Source of the DNA: AG1 sp035559775 | GTDB taxonomy: Archaea; Thermoproteota; Thermoprotei_A; Sulfolobales; AG1 | Length of the DNA stretch: 64,000 nucleotides | Assembly (NCBI GenBank): GCA_035559775.1 | Contig: DATMAU010000008.1 | Coordinates: 74,089-138,088, forward strand | Direction: 5' to 3' | In this document: positions 8,872 through 16,708 of the stretch, piece after piece | Layout of the letters: every line of letters starts with the position of its first letter | Numbering within the stretch: position 1 is the first letter of the stretch | Made by a program: the position numbers and the translations under genes | Notes under the pieces: model-generated | The model's database searches: none | What the model was told of the DNA's origin: nothing | The model's input: only the letters and a program-made list of their open reading frames with translations

Positions 8872-8908
8872 TATATTAATTAACAACCGACTCTTCTCTG
8901 GGAAGGAG

Positions 8909-9712
8909 ATGCCGCGGAAAAGAGAAGCTAAGGAGAAGGTGCAGGAGAAACCTGAGGCTGAGGCTAAGAGGAAAACGCCTAGAAGGGTTTCTAAGAAGCA
9001 TGTTGATGTGGAGGAATGGGTTAGCGAGAGGATTGATGATCTCTCCTCAAGACTGGGTCTCGATATCCTTGGACTATCTAGAGAGGAGCTTATAACAATA
9101 CTGAGCAAGATCGTTGAGATCGTTTTAGGAGAATCGAGACCAGATGTTGACACAATAGTCAAGAGGATCAAGAGGAACGAGGATAAAGTAAGACCTCTAA
9201 TAGCGCTCGGCATACTAGAGCTTAGGGAGAATCTGAATGAGGATCAGATAGACTATGTTTTATCAGCCCTAGGCCCATGGATACTATCCCATGCTGGAAA
9301 ACTATATAGAGAGGCTAAGAGGCTGGGGAAGAGCGACTATCTACAAGCAGCGAGGCTCGAGTGGAATAAGCAGTGGATGATCCAGAGGGACAGGGTTCTC
9401 CCACCAGAATGCCCAATCTGCGGGTTCAACGCACTCATGAGCGACCTCACATGCCTAGTATGCGGCTCAACACCAAGTACAAAGCTTATCATAGAACACT
9501 ATAGGGTTAGCGAATACATAGAGAGTCTTGCAAAGAAAGGGTTGTTCGAGGATCTAAAGAGGATCCTGGATTCAGGATATATAGTCATATCATCAACAGG
9601 CATAAAGATCCCGGGAAAAGATCCCAGGGAAAAATACGACGTAGAGCTCTACCTCACAAGCAGCCTAAGAGAAGAGATCAGAAAAGCTCTACAAAGCACC
9701 CAGAATCCATAG
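8909..9712 (+). CDS. Conserved crenarchaeal protein with C-terminal zinc ribbon, function unknown
   Basis: The protein has 267 residues from ATG 8909 (GGGAAGGAG just before it); an upstream in-frame ATG at 8861 lies inside repeat R1-A and is rejected. The first 35 residues are highly charged (Lys/Glu/Arg). An alpha-helical region follows, and a zinc ribbon with CPICGFNAL and CLVCGSTP (cysteine pairs 15 residues apart) sits near residues 170-190. I do not recognise the family. The zinc ribbon and charged tail would suit a nucleic-acid- or ribosome-associated protein, but that is only inference. A promoter is likely the TATAAAC in the right end of R1-A. Confidence 0.75.
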   Translation: MPRKREAKEKVQEKPEAEAKRKTPRRVSKKHVDVEEWVSERIDDLSSRLGLDILGLSREELITILSKIVEIVLGESRPDVDTIVKRIKRNEDKVRPLIALGILELRENLNEDQIDYVLSALGPWILSHAGKLYREAKRLGKSDYLQAARLEWNKQWMIQRDRVLPPECPICGFNALMSDLTCLVCGSTPSTKLIIEHYRVSEYIESLAKKGLFEDLKRILDSGYIVISSTGIKIPGKDPREKYDVELYLTSSLREEIRKALQSTQNP

Positions 9713-9998
9713 ACATGCATCGAAGCATTTAAAGCAATAGTAAGAACTTTAAAACTAACTAAATGCCTACACTCGAGCCTGGTCTTCCACATTGAAGAAT
9801 GTTAACCCAAGCTTGCCGAAACCGGAATCAAGCCACAGAGGGATTCTCACTAGGCGCCACTACATTGACAAATAAAGTGCAGAATGTATAAACCTAGCTT
9901 CTTAGAAGCCCACCAATAAGTGCAAGTCTCACCTATAAGTGGAAAGATCCTGCGACCCGGAATCTCGTTAATATATTTCTCTATCGCAATATGATTAG

Positions 9999-10856
9999 GT
10001 GGTTGTCTTAAGGATAATGATAGGTACTGATAATGGTGTATACGAGCTCTCTGGGAAAAGACTTGATAAGATCTGCTGTGATGGTATGTCTATATATGAT
10101 CTTAAATCATATGAAGATAAACTATATATCTGTTCAAGCAATAAGGGGCTTGCAAGACTTGATAACGAGGGTTATAGCGATATACTGAGAGGTTCTTGCT
10201 GGAGACTTACCCTCACAGATAAGGGGCTTGTAGCGTCCCTCGATGGTCCTAGACTTTATCTAGTTGCTGGGGATCGTGTTGAGCTTCTAGCAGACTATAG
10301 AGGCTATGCTAGTAAGCATGGATGGTGGTTTCCACATGGACCCCCCCATATAACGGACTTCGCGATCTATAAAGGTGTTTTTGTAGCCTCCGTGGAGGTT
10401 GGTAACCTGTTAAAAGGATCGGATCTCGCATCCCTCGAGCCATTGCCCTTTAGCCATGATCAGCATAATCTACTAGCATTGGAAGAGCTGCTTCTCATCG
10501 CAACAGCGTCTGGAGTCTATTACACCGAGGATCTTGAGGTATTTAGTGAGGCAAAAGGCTCGCACGGATATTTCCACGCGCTCGAGAAGTGCGGGGATCT
10601 CGTGCTAGGACACGTGATCAGCTCCAGGCCTCTCAGGATATCCCGTAACCGTGGGAGAAGCTGGGATAAGGTCGATATAGAGCTCCCAAGCCCGACTTTC
10701 GGCACCACAGGGATAACGTGTATTGGGGAGGGAAAAGCTATCTATGCTTCTTCGGAAGTATACTTGGTAGATCTGGAGAGCGAGAAGGCTGAGAAGCTTG
10801 TTGAGAAGATCCCCATGACTAGAAGAGTAGCGACCCTAGACAACAAAGATCTCTAA
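9999..10856 (+). CDS. Beta-propeller-like protein (sialidase/BNR-repeat type fold), function unknown
   Basis: The protein has 285 residues with no signal peptide or membrane segment. Repeated short beta units are visible, such as IGTDNGVYELSG, CSSNKGLARLD, IATASGVYYTED and ISRNRGRSWDKV; the last is a BNR/Asp-box-like turn. This suggests a beta-propeller with about six blades. The start shown is GTG 9999 (VVLRIM...), but ATG 10017 would also work. No catalytic residues of sialidases can be assigned, so an enzymatic role is not claimed. It is monocistronic, with a TATA-like ATATATTT near 9970. Confidence 0.7.
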   Translation: MVVLRIMIGTDNGVYELSGKRLDKICCDGMSIYDLKSYEDKLYICSSNKGLARLDNEGYSDILRGSCWRLTLTDKGLVASLDGPRLYLVAGDRVELLADYRGYASKHGWWFPHGPPHITDFAIYKGVFVASVEVGNLLKGSDLASLEPLPFSHDQHNLLALEELLLIATASGVYYTEDLEVFSEAKGSHGYFHALEKCGDLVLGHVISSRPLRISRNRGRSWDKVDIELPSPTFGTTGITCIGEGKAIYASSEVYLVDLESEKAEKLVEKIPMTRRVATLDNKDL

Positions 10857-11111
10857 ATAAATAGATCATCACAGCTCTGGGACTAACCAGCCGGATCCTA
10901 AGCTATCGAAACCAAGGCCCCCAGCAGCGAGAGATCCTCAACAAGCGCCCTTCCCGGAATGCTTACCTATACGCATAGACACGGTCCCCTAAGCATCTCT
11001 ACTCTTAAATCACCAGCTACAGCATGCCGTAGGCATACATCGTGGAACAGATATGTATGGGAAAGTATAAGCATAGTAAGAATAAAACCCCCCAGAGCGA
11101 TAATAGATTGA

Positions 11112-11198
11112 GCCGGGGTGCCCGAGCGGCCTAAGGGGCCGGCCTGGAGAGCCGGTGGGGGAAACCCCGCGCGGGTTCGAATCCCGCCCCCGGCGCCA
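11112..11198 (+). tRNA. tRNA-Ser (anticodon GGA)
   Basis: This is a complete class II tRNA of 87 nt with encoded CCA. Acceptor strands are GCCGGGG and CCCCGGC with discriminator G. The anticodon loop CT-GGA-GA (anticodon 11146-11148) sits on a CCGGC-type stem. A long variable arm (GGTGGGGGAAACCCCGC) marks serine/leucine class, and the T loop is TTCGAAT. It reads UCC/UCU serine codons. No intron. Confidence 0.96.
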
Positions 11199-11334
11199 TA
11201 TTCATAGCAAGAATCCTTTCTGTGAGTAGCTTTGACAAGTTATAGTATAAGGTAGTTCATTGGAATCTATTATGAGCAGTGGTCTGTTATCTAGCTACAT
11301 GGTTATTATTCTCTCCGATAGAATATTATGGGAA

Positions 11335-11680
11335 CCATAGCCAACTATTTCGGATTTCATGATGGTTTATAGGGACTGATATTAAACCTGTAGTTCTGCG
11401 ATAATGGAACATTATATAAGCTCTACTATTCTATGGTGATGCACGCCCAACAATGAGGTAAACATAGAGACTCGAGGGGCGGGTTAAAGGCAAAAAGCCC
11501 AGGATGTGAGAGTTTCCCACAGCTATAAGCCAGAGAAACTCAATGAAGAAGAGCTGTGGGCTGGAGTCACCTCGAACGGGTGGAGGCCAAGGATAAGGGC
11601 TCCAATGAAAGGAGAGCCCTGAGGCATATGAAACCAAGGGAGGAGCGGTTGATAAAAACAATCTATGAAACCCGAACCCC
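11335..11680 (-). repeat. R1-E, hairpin-rich interspersed element (minus orientation)
   Basis: On the minus strand this shows the R1 order: GGTTCGGGTTTCATAG at the left (near 11675), a GGTTGAT half-hairpin whose other arm has degenerated, AGGGCT...AGCCCT stem, CCCACAGCT...AGCTGTGGG stem and a right end ATGAAATCCGAAATAG-TTGGCTATGG at 11335. It is closest to R1-D in the middle part (GGGCTTTTTGCCTTTAACCCGCCC). It lies head-to-tail behind R2-1, in the same orientation. Confidence 0.82.
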
Positions 11681-11697
11681 TTGAATCCCAGGGACTC

Positions 11698-11935
11698 TTG
11701 GGCTGTTTCTTTTTGATTTTCACCTAAAAAGTTTAAGCTTTGAATAGAATTGTTTCTGGTGATGATTTGGTCTCCATATTGACTCTGGATGGTGATGGGA
11801 GCAGCGCTCCAAGCCATCCAGGGGATGATCCCTTAAACCTAGATGGGAGCCACGTGCCGTTTGGCTCGACGGCAGCCCATGACCTCACAGGGATCCCTAG
11901 ATCCCTGTGGGCGAGGTTGAAGTCCCTGGATATAA
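11698..11935 (-). repeat. R2-1, second hairpin-rich element, related to R1 at its right end
   Basis: Matches the element at 52963-53188. On the minus strand it starts with TATCCAGGGACTTCAACC, contains the hairpin CACAGGGATC-TAG-GGATCCCTGTG, then GAGCCAAACGGCAC, ATGGCTTGGAGC and ends with CAAAGCTTA...ATCAAAAAGAAACAGCCC. The last part resembles the R1 right end (TTATAAAC...ATGAAATCAGAAACAG). In-frame codons in this stretch that extend the downstream ORF upstream are repeat sequence, not gene. Confidence 0.7.
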
Positions 11936-11994
11936 AAAGAACATCGAATAAGATCAAAGAATATCCAGGGACAAACGGGATCCCGGTCTATGCT

Positions 11995-13722
11995 TTGAGG
12001 ATATTTCCTCTTAGGCTTCTTGCTATATTCTCTATATTATTCGCGTTGCTGGTTAGTCTGAGGGTTCTGGCTCCTCCTGGTGTTATGGGGCTTGTTATAG
12101 ATCTCTACTCGTTTTTCCTAGCTATGGTTTTGATCCTTATGGTTATTAGATCTTACGGTTATTCGGTACGGGTTTTTCTATGCCCTGACATATCGTCGAT
12201 TGTCGTTGCATCTATATATTCCCTCCTATTCGGCGGGTACGTCCCGATCATGATCTATCTATTCGTGGTTCTCATGGTTTTATCGTCATCCTATGTTGAG
12301 GATATCCTTGGACATGTGATAATGATCCCAAGGATCCAGGCTGGTCAAGGACTGGTTGGGGGTAGTCCAGGGGCTAGGGTTAAGCTATACCCAGGGGTTG
12401 TTATAGGCGACGACTCGGTAATATCGAGAGGCTCCATAGTTGTTAGAGAGCCCTTCATATCGGATCTAAGATCCTTCAGGGACGTGGGGGATCTCGTGCT
12501 AGGGCTCTCAAGCGTGGAGTCGGGATCCTCGGAAGCGACAGTGATCAGCAGGGGATCTATGTTCTCGAACAGCTATAGAGAGGTCTCATCGCTCTCGGCA
12601 AAGGTATCGGCTTTATTCTCCATAGCTGCTTATCTAATATCAATACCAGTAATGATCCTAGCCCCGGGACTGAGCACAGTTGCAATATCATTGATAGTAC
12701 CCTCAGCACCATATGTGGTCTCACTCTATCTTTTTAGGAAGGCGTCTGATCTCGCTAGAAATGGTATAATCTCCTGGAACCCTATAAAGGCTTCTGGAAA
12801 GATCTGTAAGGCTTCTGAAAGCTATATAGATGCAGATGTAGCCCTCTACTCAGATGCCCAGGGAGAAACCCTGATAAAGCCAAGGGGGTCCTTAAGACAA
12901 GAGGATCTTCTAAGAATAGCATGCATAGCTGGCAATATAGAGAGCATTAGGGGGATTTGTAAGGGTTATGAGGGATACCCGGCAGAATATATGGTTATTA
13001 AGAGGGAGAGCAACATAGCGATCCTGGAGGATAGAAGGACAAGGCTTAAGATCTGCGTAGCATCCCCCCAAGAGGCTGAGCTCTACGGATTCATGAGCAG
13101 CATATCACCCATAGATCCTGATACAGAGTGCAGGGGCAAGATATATGTTGTTTCAACCAGACACGAGGTCCTCGGCTACATATGCTCCGGAAGATCCTTA
13201 TCCATGTCAAACCTACTCACAATAGCAAGGATCTCGAGGGCTAAGAAGACCATCCTCATCCTCGACACGGATAGCATAAAAACACTTGAAACCTCTGGAG
13301 AAGAGGTTAAGAAGATACTGGGCCAGGTTGATCTAATGCTCAGGAGGCAAGGACAGGGAGAGCCGTGCGTAGAAATCCCCCGCGAAAGGTCCCTAGTAAT
13401 AGTCAGAGGCCCTAGGGGCGAAGCCTGTGAAAACACCATCTACGTAGTGGATCCCTCAACAGCTGCTAACAAATACACCGATACCAAGGCAAGCCTGGCT
13501 AGGGGTGCATCTATAACGCTGAGAAGAGATCTAGTATGGCTTGAGAGGGCACTCAACCTATGCTCACGGTGGAGAAAGGATCTAGCCCTGATAGCCCTAA
13601 CATATATAGTGCTGAGAGGAGCTGGTGCAGTGCTATCAATATCCACAGGGATCATGTGGGCCCAATATATCTTTGAGATCGTGGGCCTCATAATATCCAT
13701 ATTCAGGATCTATAGCCTCTAA
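11995..13722 (+). CDS. Degenerate P-type ATPase-like membrane protein (catalytic motifs lost)
   Basis: About 575 residues from TTG 11995; in-frame codons upstream lie in repeat R2-1. The order follows heavy-metal P-type ATPases: two hydrophobic hairpins (residues 5-100), an A-domain-like segment (VVIGDDSVISRGSIVVREP), two more helices (about 200-250), a large soluble part and two C-terminal helices. The phosphorylation site region reads YSDAQGETL where active pumps have F-DKTGT-LT, followed by the matching helix SLRQEDLLRIACIAGNIES. The hinge region reads VVDPSTAANKY in place of GDGxND. So the fold seems kept and the chemistry lost. This assignment comes from reading the order of motifs and is not certain. 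Confidence 0.6.
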   Translation: MRIFPLRLLAIFSILFALLVSLRVLAPPGVMGLVIDLYSFFLAMVLILMVIRSYGYSVRVFLCPDISSIVVASIYSLLFGGYVPIMIYLFVVLMVLSSSYVEDILGHVIMIPRIQAGQGLVGGSPGARVKLYPGVVIGDDSVISRGSIVVREPFISDLRSFRDVGDLVLGLSSVESGSSEATVISRGSMFSNSYREVSSLSAKVSALFSIAAYLISIPVMILAPGLSTVAISLIVPSAPYVVSLYLFRKASDLARNGIISWNPIKASGKICKASESYIDADVALYSDAQGETLIKPRGSLRQEDLLRIACIAGNIESIRGICKGYEGYPAEYMVIKRESNIAILEDRRTRLKICVASPQEAELYGFMSSISPIDPDTECRGKIYVVSTRHEVLGYICSGRSLSMSNLLTIARISRAKKTILILDTDSIKTLETSGEEVKKILGQVDLMLRRQGQGEPCVEIPRERSLVIVRGPRGEACENTIYVVDPSTAANKYTDTKASLARGASITLRRDLVWLERALNLCSRWRKDLALIALTYIVLRGAGAVLSISTGIMWAQYIFEIVGLIISIFRIYSL

Positions 13723-13729
13723 CCGGGGC

Positions 13730-14065
13730 TTCGGGCTTCATTGAGGTTGGTTTTTTATATCAACCACTCTTCCCTTAGCTTCATAGACCTCAGGGCCTCT
13801 ATCATTGGATCCCATATCATTGGCCTCAACCCATTCAGTGTAACCCCAACCCACAGCCTCTATGGCTTGCCTCCGGCTCGTTGCTATGGTGAAGCCTCCA
13901 TATCCTGGATCTCTCTTTATTTACCCACCTGTTAGGGTCTCTATCTACCTCACAGTGGGCAGGTATCTCAGCAAATGTTTCAGATTATAAGCATATATTT
14001 GCAGAACTACGGATTTAACACCGCCCCTATAAACCCTTATGGAACCAGAAATAGTTGGCTATGGC
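13730..14065 (+). repeat. R1-B, hairpin-rich interspersed element
   Basis: About 336 bp. The left end GCTTCGGGCTTCATTGAGGTTGG is followed by a hairpin ending TATCAACC, then 99 bp identical to R1-A. After the CCCACAG arm it diverges from other copies (CTCTATGGCTTGCC...), then rejoins at GCAGAACTACGG and ends CCTATAAAC, ATGGAACCAGAAATAG, TTGGCTATGGC. The element begins 7 bp after the stop of the P-type-like gene and ends 48 bp before MBF1. Confidence 0.85.
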
Positions 14066-14113
14066 TAGAGATCAACTTACTTTTATCCCCCCAATCGCTA
14101 AAAACCTTGGCTG

Positions 14114-14650
14114 GTGTTTATTTTGAGTATAAGGACTATCACCTGCGAAATGTGTGGAAAAGAGATCCCGCTAAGAGCCTCTGTAGAGGTCAGGATCGAG
14201 GGTGCTGTTATGAGAATATGTCCAAGCTGTTTCGCAAGATACTCAGCTGGAAGGGGTGCTAAGATCGATAGGGAGAAAGAGCAAACCACCACCAGGGTTG
14301 AAAAACCACTCCCACCCCCGCCTAAGAAGCAGCCGAGGAGGGAGAGGATAGAGAGGTACGAGATAGTCAAGGACTATCATGAGAGGATAAGGAGTGCTAG
14401 AGAGAGCATGGGGCTCACCACAAAAGACCTAGCCATAAGGATCAGGGAGAGCGAGAATATAGTGAAGAGGATAGAAAGCGGAAAACTCATCCCCCCAATA
14501 GAGCTGGCTAGAAGGATCGAAAATGTGCTAAAAATACAGCTAGTAGTCCCAGCAGTGGATCAAGAGATAGAGGAGAAAGCCGCGGGAAAAACTGGGAAGG
14601 ATATAGACCTAACACTAGGCGATATAGTGCAGGTTAAGAAGAAAGGATAA
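14114..14650 (+). CDS. Multiprotein bridging factor MBF1-like (zinc ribbon + HTH)
   Basis: The protein has 178 residues. The N-terminal zinc ribbon has CEMCGKEIP and ICPSCFARY (Cys pairs near residues 11-14 and 36-39). A basic Pro-rich linker follows, and a Cro/C1-type HTH (about residues 85-145) contains ERIRSARESMGLTTKDLAIR and ESENIVKRIESGKLIPP. This is the archaeal aMBF1 layout. Archaeal MBF1 has been linked to translation and ribosome association rather than TBP bridging. The start is GTG 14114 or TTG 14123, not resolved. The TATAAAC of R1-B lies about 85 bp upstream and may serve as promoter. Confidence 0.93.
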   Translation: MFILSIRTITCEMCGKEIPLRASVEVRIEGAVMRICPSCFARYSAGRGAKIDREKEQTTTRVEKPLPPPPKKQPRRERIERYEIVKDYHERIRSARESMGLTTKDLAIRIRESENIVKRIESGKLIPPIELARRIENVLKIQLVVPAVDQEIEEKAAGKTGKDIDLTLGDIVQVKKKG

Positions 14651-14821
14651 AGCGAACAGCAATTGATAAATATTTCACCACCATAATAGGAACCAACCCA
14701 GCCATCCGTTTACCGCTCGGCCCGGCGCCCACACTACTGGATCTTTCTTCTACAAGCAGGAGACCTCTGCGGATATTCAAAGACCTGAAAAAGACTAGAT
14801 CTAGAATATATATACCTCCAA

Positions 14822-15760
14822 GTGGCAAAATACCTGGGTCTATTCTTGGTATGGGTTAGAGCAGTAGCTAGAACAACTATTGCGGTAATCATTGTTGCAG
14901 CCTTAATAGCCTTCTCGGCAGGTTTTATCGCAAAACCTCCCTCTACGATTACAGTGAGGGAGACCATACCTATAACTGCCCTCCAAACAGTTACACAGAC
15001 CCTCCTCACAGAGCGGACCGTGGTTCAAACACAGGTGAGAACAATACCTACAACCATTATCGAGACAGCTACGCTTGCTAACACGATAACCTCAACGATC
15101 TATTCGACAATAACAAGGATCGAGACTGTAAGGCAGATGGAGACAGTGGTACAGACATCTACAGTAACAAGGGTTTCAACAATAGTATCTACAGTGACAC
15201 AGGCTATGGGGCTACCAGAAGGGGCAACCCCGCTACCGTTCACCGGTAGGACTGTGTTTGCATTAATATCCACGGGCTTTAACTTTAACGGATCATCCGG
15301 CGGTAGCCTCATAATATATATCCCCACAGGATGGGGCATTGAGATCACATACACAAATAGCCACACAATACCCCACAGCATAGTAATAGTTAGAAATAAC
15401 ACTGCCACGCCACAGAGTAGTAATATAGCTAATGATGGGACTGTTATAGCTTCGCAGCCTGAGCAATATACCAGTGGAATAACACAGGGCTCTACGGTGA
15501 GGCTTGCCCTAAATAGCATCCCAGAAGGGATCTATTGGATAGCGTGTGGGGTGCCTGGACATGCACAGGCTGGTATGTGGATCATTCTAGCATCCTCTCC
15601 CAATGTATCGATACCATATGCTATAACAACTCAGCCGAGCGGTGGTGGTAGTGGGTATCAATACAGCTATAACCATATAACGACGCTATTAATATCTATG
15701 GCATCACTACTACTGATCCCTATAGTCGCCGCGCTGATCCTTAGGAGTAAAGGTGGCTAA
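14822..15760 (+). CDS. Sulfocyanin-like blue copper protein, membrane anchored
   Basis: The protein has 312 residues with an N-terminal hydrophobic segment (about 13-38), a Thr/Val-rich low-complexity linker (about 40-130, probably O-glycosylated outside the cell), a cupredoxin domain (about 140-265) and a C-terminal hydrophobic helix (about 285-308). Type 1 copper ligands are visible: His in SHTIPHSIVIV, then Cys, His and Met in ACGVPGHAQAGMW, that is C-x4-H-x4-M as in sulfocyanins (SoxE). It should carry electrons on the outer membrane face, usually to or from a terminal oxidase. No oxidase gene is adjacent. Start GTG 14822. Confidence 0.9.
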   Translation: MAKYLGLFLVWVRAVARTTIAVIIVAALIAFSAGFIAKPPSTITVRETIPITALQTVTQTLLTERTVVQTQVRTIPTTIIETATLANTITSTIYSTITRIETVRQMETVVQTSTVTRVSTIVSTVTQAMGLPEGATPLPFTGRTVFALISTGFNFNGSSGGSLIIYIPTGWGIEITYTNSHTIPHSIVIVRNNTATPQSSNIANDGTVIASQPEQYTSGITQGSTVRLALNSIPEGIYWIACGVPGHAQAGMWIILASSPNVSIPYAITTQPSGGGSGYQYSYNHITTLLISMASLLLIPIVAALILRSKGG

Positions 15761-15784
15761 GAATAGGAAAGCTGGTTTTCTTTT

Positions 15785-16357
15785 TTATCCAAAGTATTTG
15801 ATAAAGTCTTCTCCTAAGACTTCTTTTAAAAGATTCAGGGCGAGAGATCTTATGTAACGATCTATAATGATCACAGACACCCCCCTACCAGGAACCCCGT
15901 ATAATAGTGAGTCACCATAGCCAGCTACACCAGCTATGATTAGAGAGAGCATATCCTCCTCACCCCTCACTACCAAGAGAAACTTACCTCCGAACCTGCC
16001 AGCTATATCCTTGACAATATAGATAGCCTCCGAAGATATATGCCCACGAGGATTAGTGATCTCAAGCACCGTGCCCCTCGCCCTATATAGATCCTCGATC
16101 TCCCCAGACTCTATGTACTGTTCCCTAAGAGTCGCCCTATCTATAACGGCAACATCTGGTAGAAACCCAACATCTATAAGGCTCCTGGTAACAATATCAC
16201 CAACACTCCACACTCTTTTGCCAACAACAAGCCCGAGGATCCTTCTAGCAACCTCAACCCTATCGCTCCCCTCAATAACAATTCCATAGCCTCTTGAAAG
16301 AGTACCCCTAAGTCTCTCAGGAACCTGGTATATCTTGTCCTTAATATCGATCACCAC
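15785..16357 (-). CDS. GTP-dependent dephospho-CoA kinase (DUF359 family)
   Basis: The protein has 190 residues, matching the archaeal COG1909/DUF359 family shown in Thermococcus to phosphorylate dephospho-CoA with GTP. Family signatures are VGDIVTRSLIDVG, PDVAVIDRATLREQ, and VTNPRGHISSEA-like ITNPRGHISSEAI, with VRGEEDMLSLI near residue 135. It catalyses the last step of coenzyme A synthesis. The start is one of two consecutive GTG codons at 16357/16354. The gene converges on sulfocyanin with about 24 bp between the stops. Confidence 0.92.
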   Translation of the reverse strand: MVIDIKDKIYQVPERLRGTLSRGYGIVIEGSDRVEVARRILGLVVGKRVWSVGDIVTRSLIDVGFLPDVAVIDRATLREQYIESGEIEDLYRARGTVLEITNPRGHISSEAIYIVKDIAGRFGGKFLLVVRGEEDMLSLIIAGVAGYGDSLLYGVPGRGVSVIIIDRYIRSLALNLLKEVLGEDFIKYFG

Positions 16358-16708
16358 TACATGGTATATAACGTTCCAGCTTATAACAGAACACTGAGGT
16401 TCTCTACTATAGGATCTCAGCTAGTTACTGAGCATTCCGTTAATACTCATTCATATCTTATTGGATTCTCTCACTTCTACGATCTATGGGTGGTTATTAG
16501 CATAGCGGGTATAGAGCCCCTCGTTCGAGGTTATTATCCTGGTGATTCAAAACAACGCTCCTTTAGCGTTCAGGGGATAGATATAAGGATCTATAAAGGC
16601 TATAAACCCTAGCGAAGAAATAGTCTGTAAACGGATCTTTTGTTGAAATAATAAAGATCCGTTATTCGAGTTTTAGATAGTCTGTAAAAAGCTTCTTGTT
16701 ATACGGTC
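16358..16708. other. Intergenic region with hairpin and flanking direct repeats, no gene seen
   Basis: No convincing gene. An 83-codon open frame at 16361-16612 has no recognisable sequence and is not called. Several TATA-like motifs (ATAGATATAAGG, CTATAAAGG) occur near 16578-16605. The one structured piece is the hairpin at 16630-16663. Confidence 0.5.
16621..16688. repeat. Perfect 11-bp hairpin flanked by 11-bp direct repeats
   Basis: AACGGATCTTT (16630-16640) pairs perfectly with AAAGATCCGTT (16653-16663) across a 12-nt loop. The identical 11-mer TAGTCTGTAAA occurs on both sides, at 16621-16631 and 16678-16688. It lies just past the stop of the oligopeptide-binding protein gene, so it could act as a 3'-end or terminator structure. 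The flanking direct repeats also look like those left by a small insertion. Confidence 0.5.

Noticed and set aside
11431..11957. Open frames of 66-128 codons on the minus strand.
   Set aside because: They lie in repeats R1-E and R2-1; similar frames at R1-D and R2-2 arise from the shared repeat sequence and resemble no protein.
8526..14065. The clustered R1 copies considered as a CRISPR array or tandem repeat.
   Set aside because: The copies are far apart, about 340 bp long, differently oriented and separated by genes; no short repeats with unique spacers occur.
13741..14262. Two plus-strand frames between the degenerate ATPase and MBF1.
   Set aside because: The first is R1-B sequence and the second overlaps MBF1 in another frame.
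16361..16612. 83-codon plus-strand frame.
   Set aside because: No recognisable motif, no clear ribosome-binding site, and it covers probable promoter sequence.
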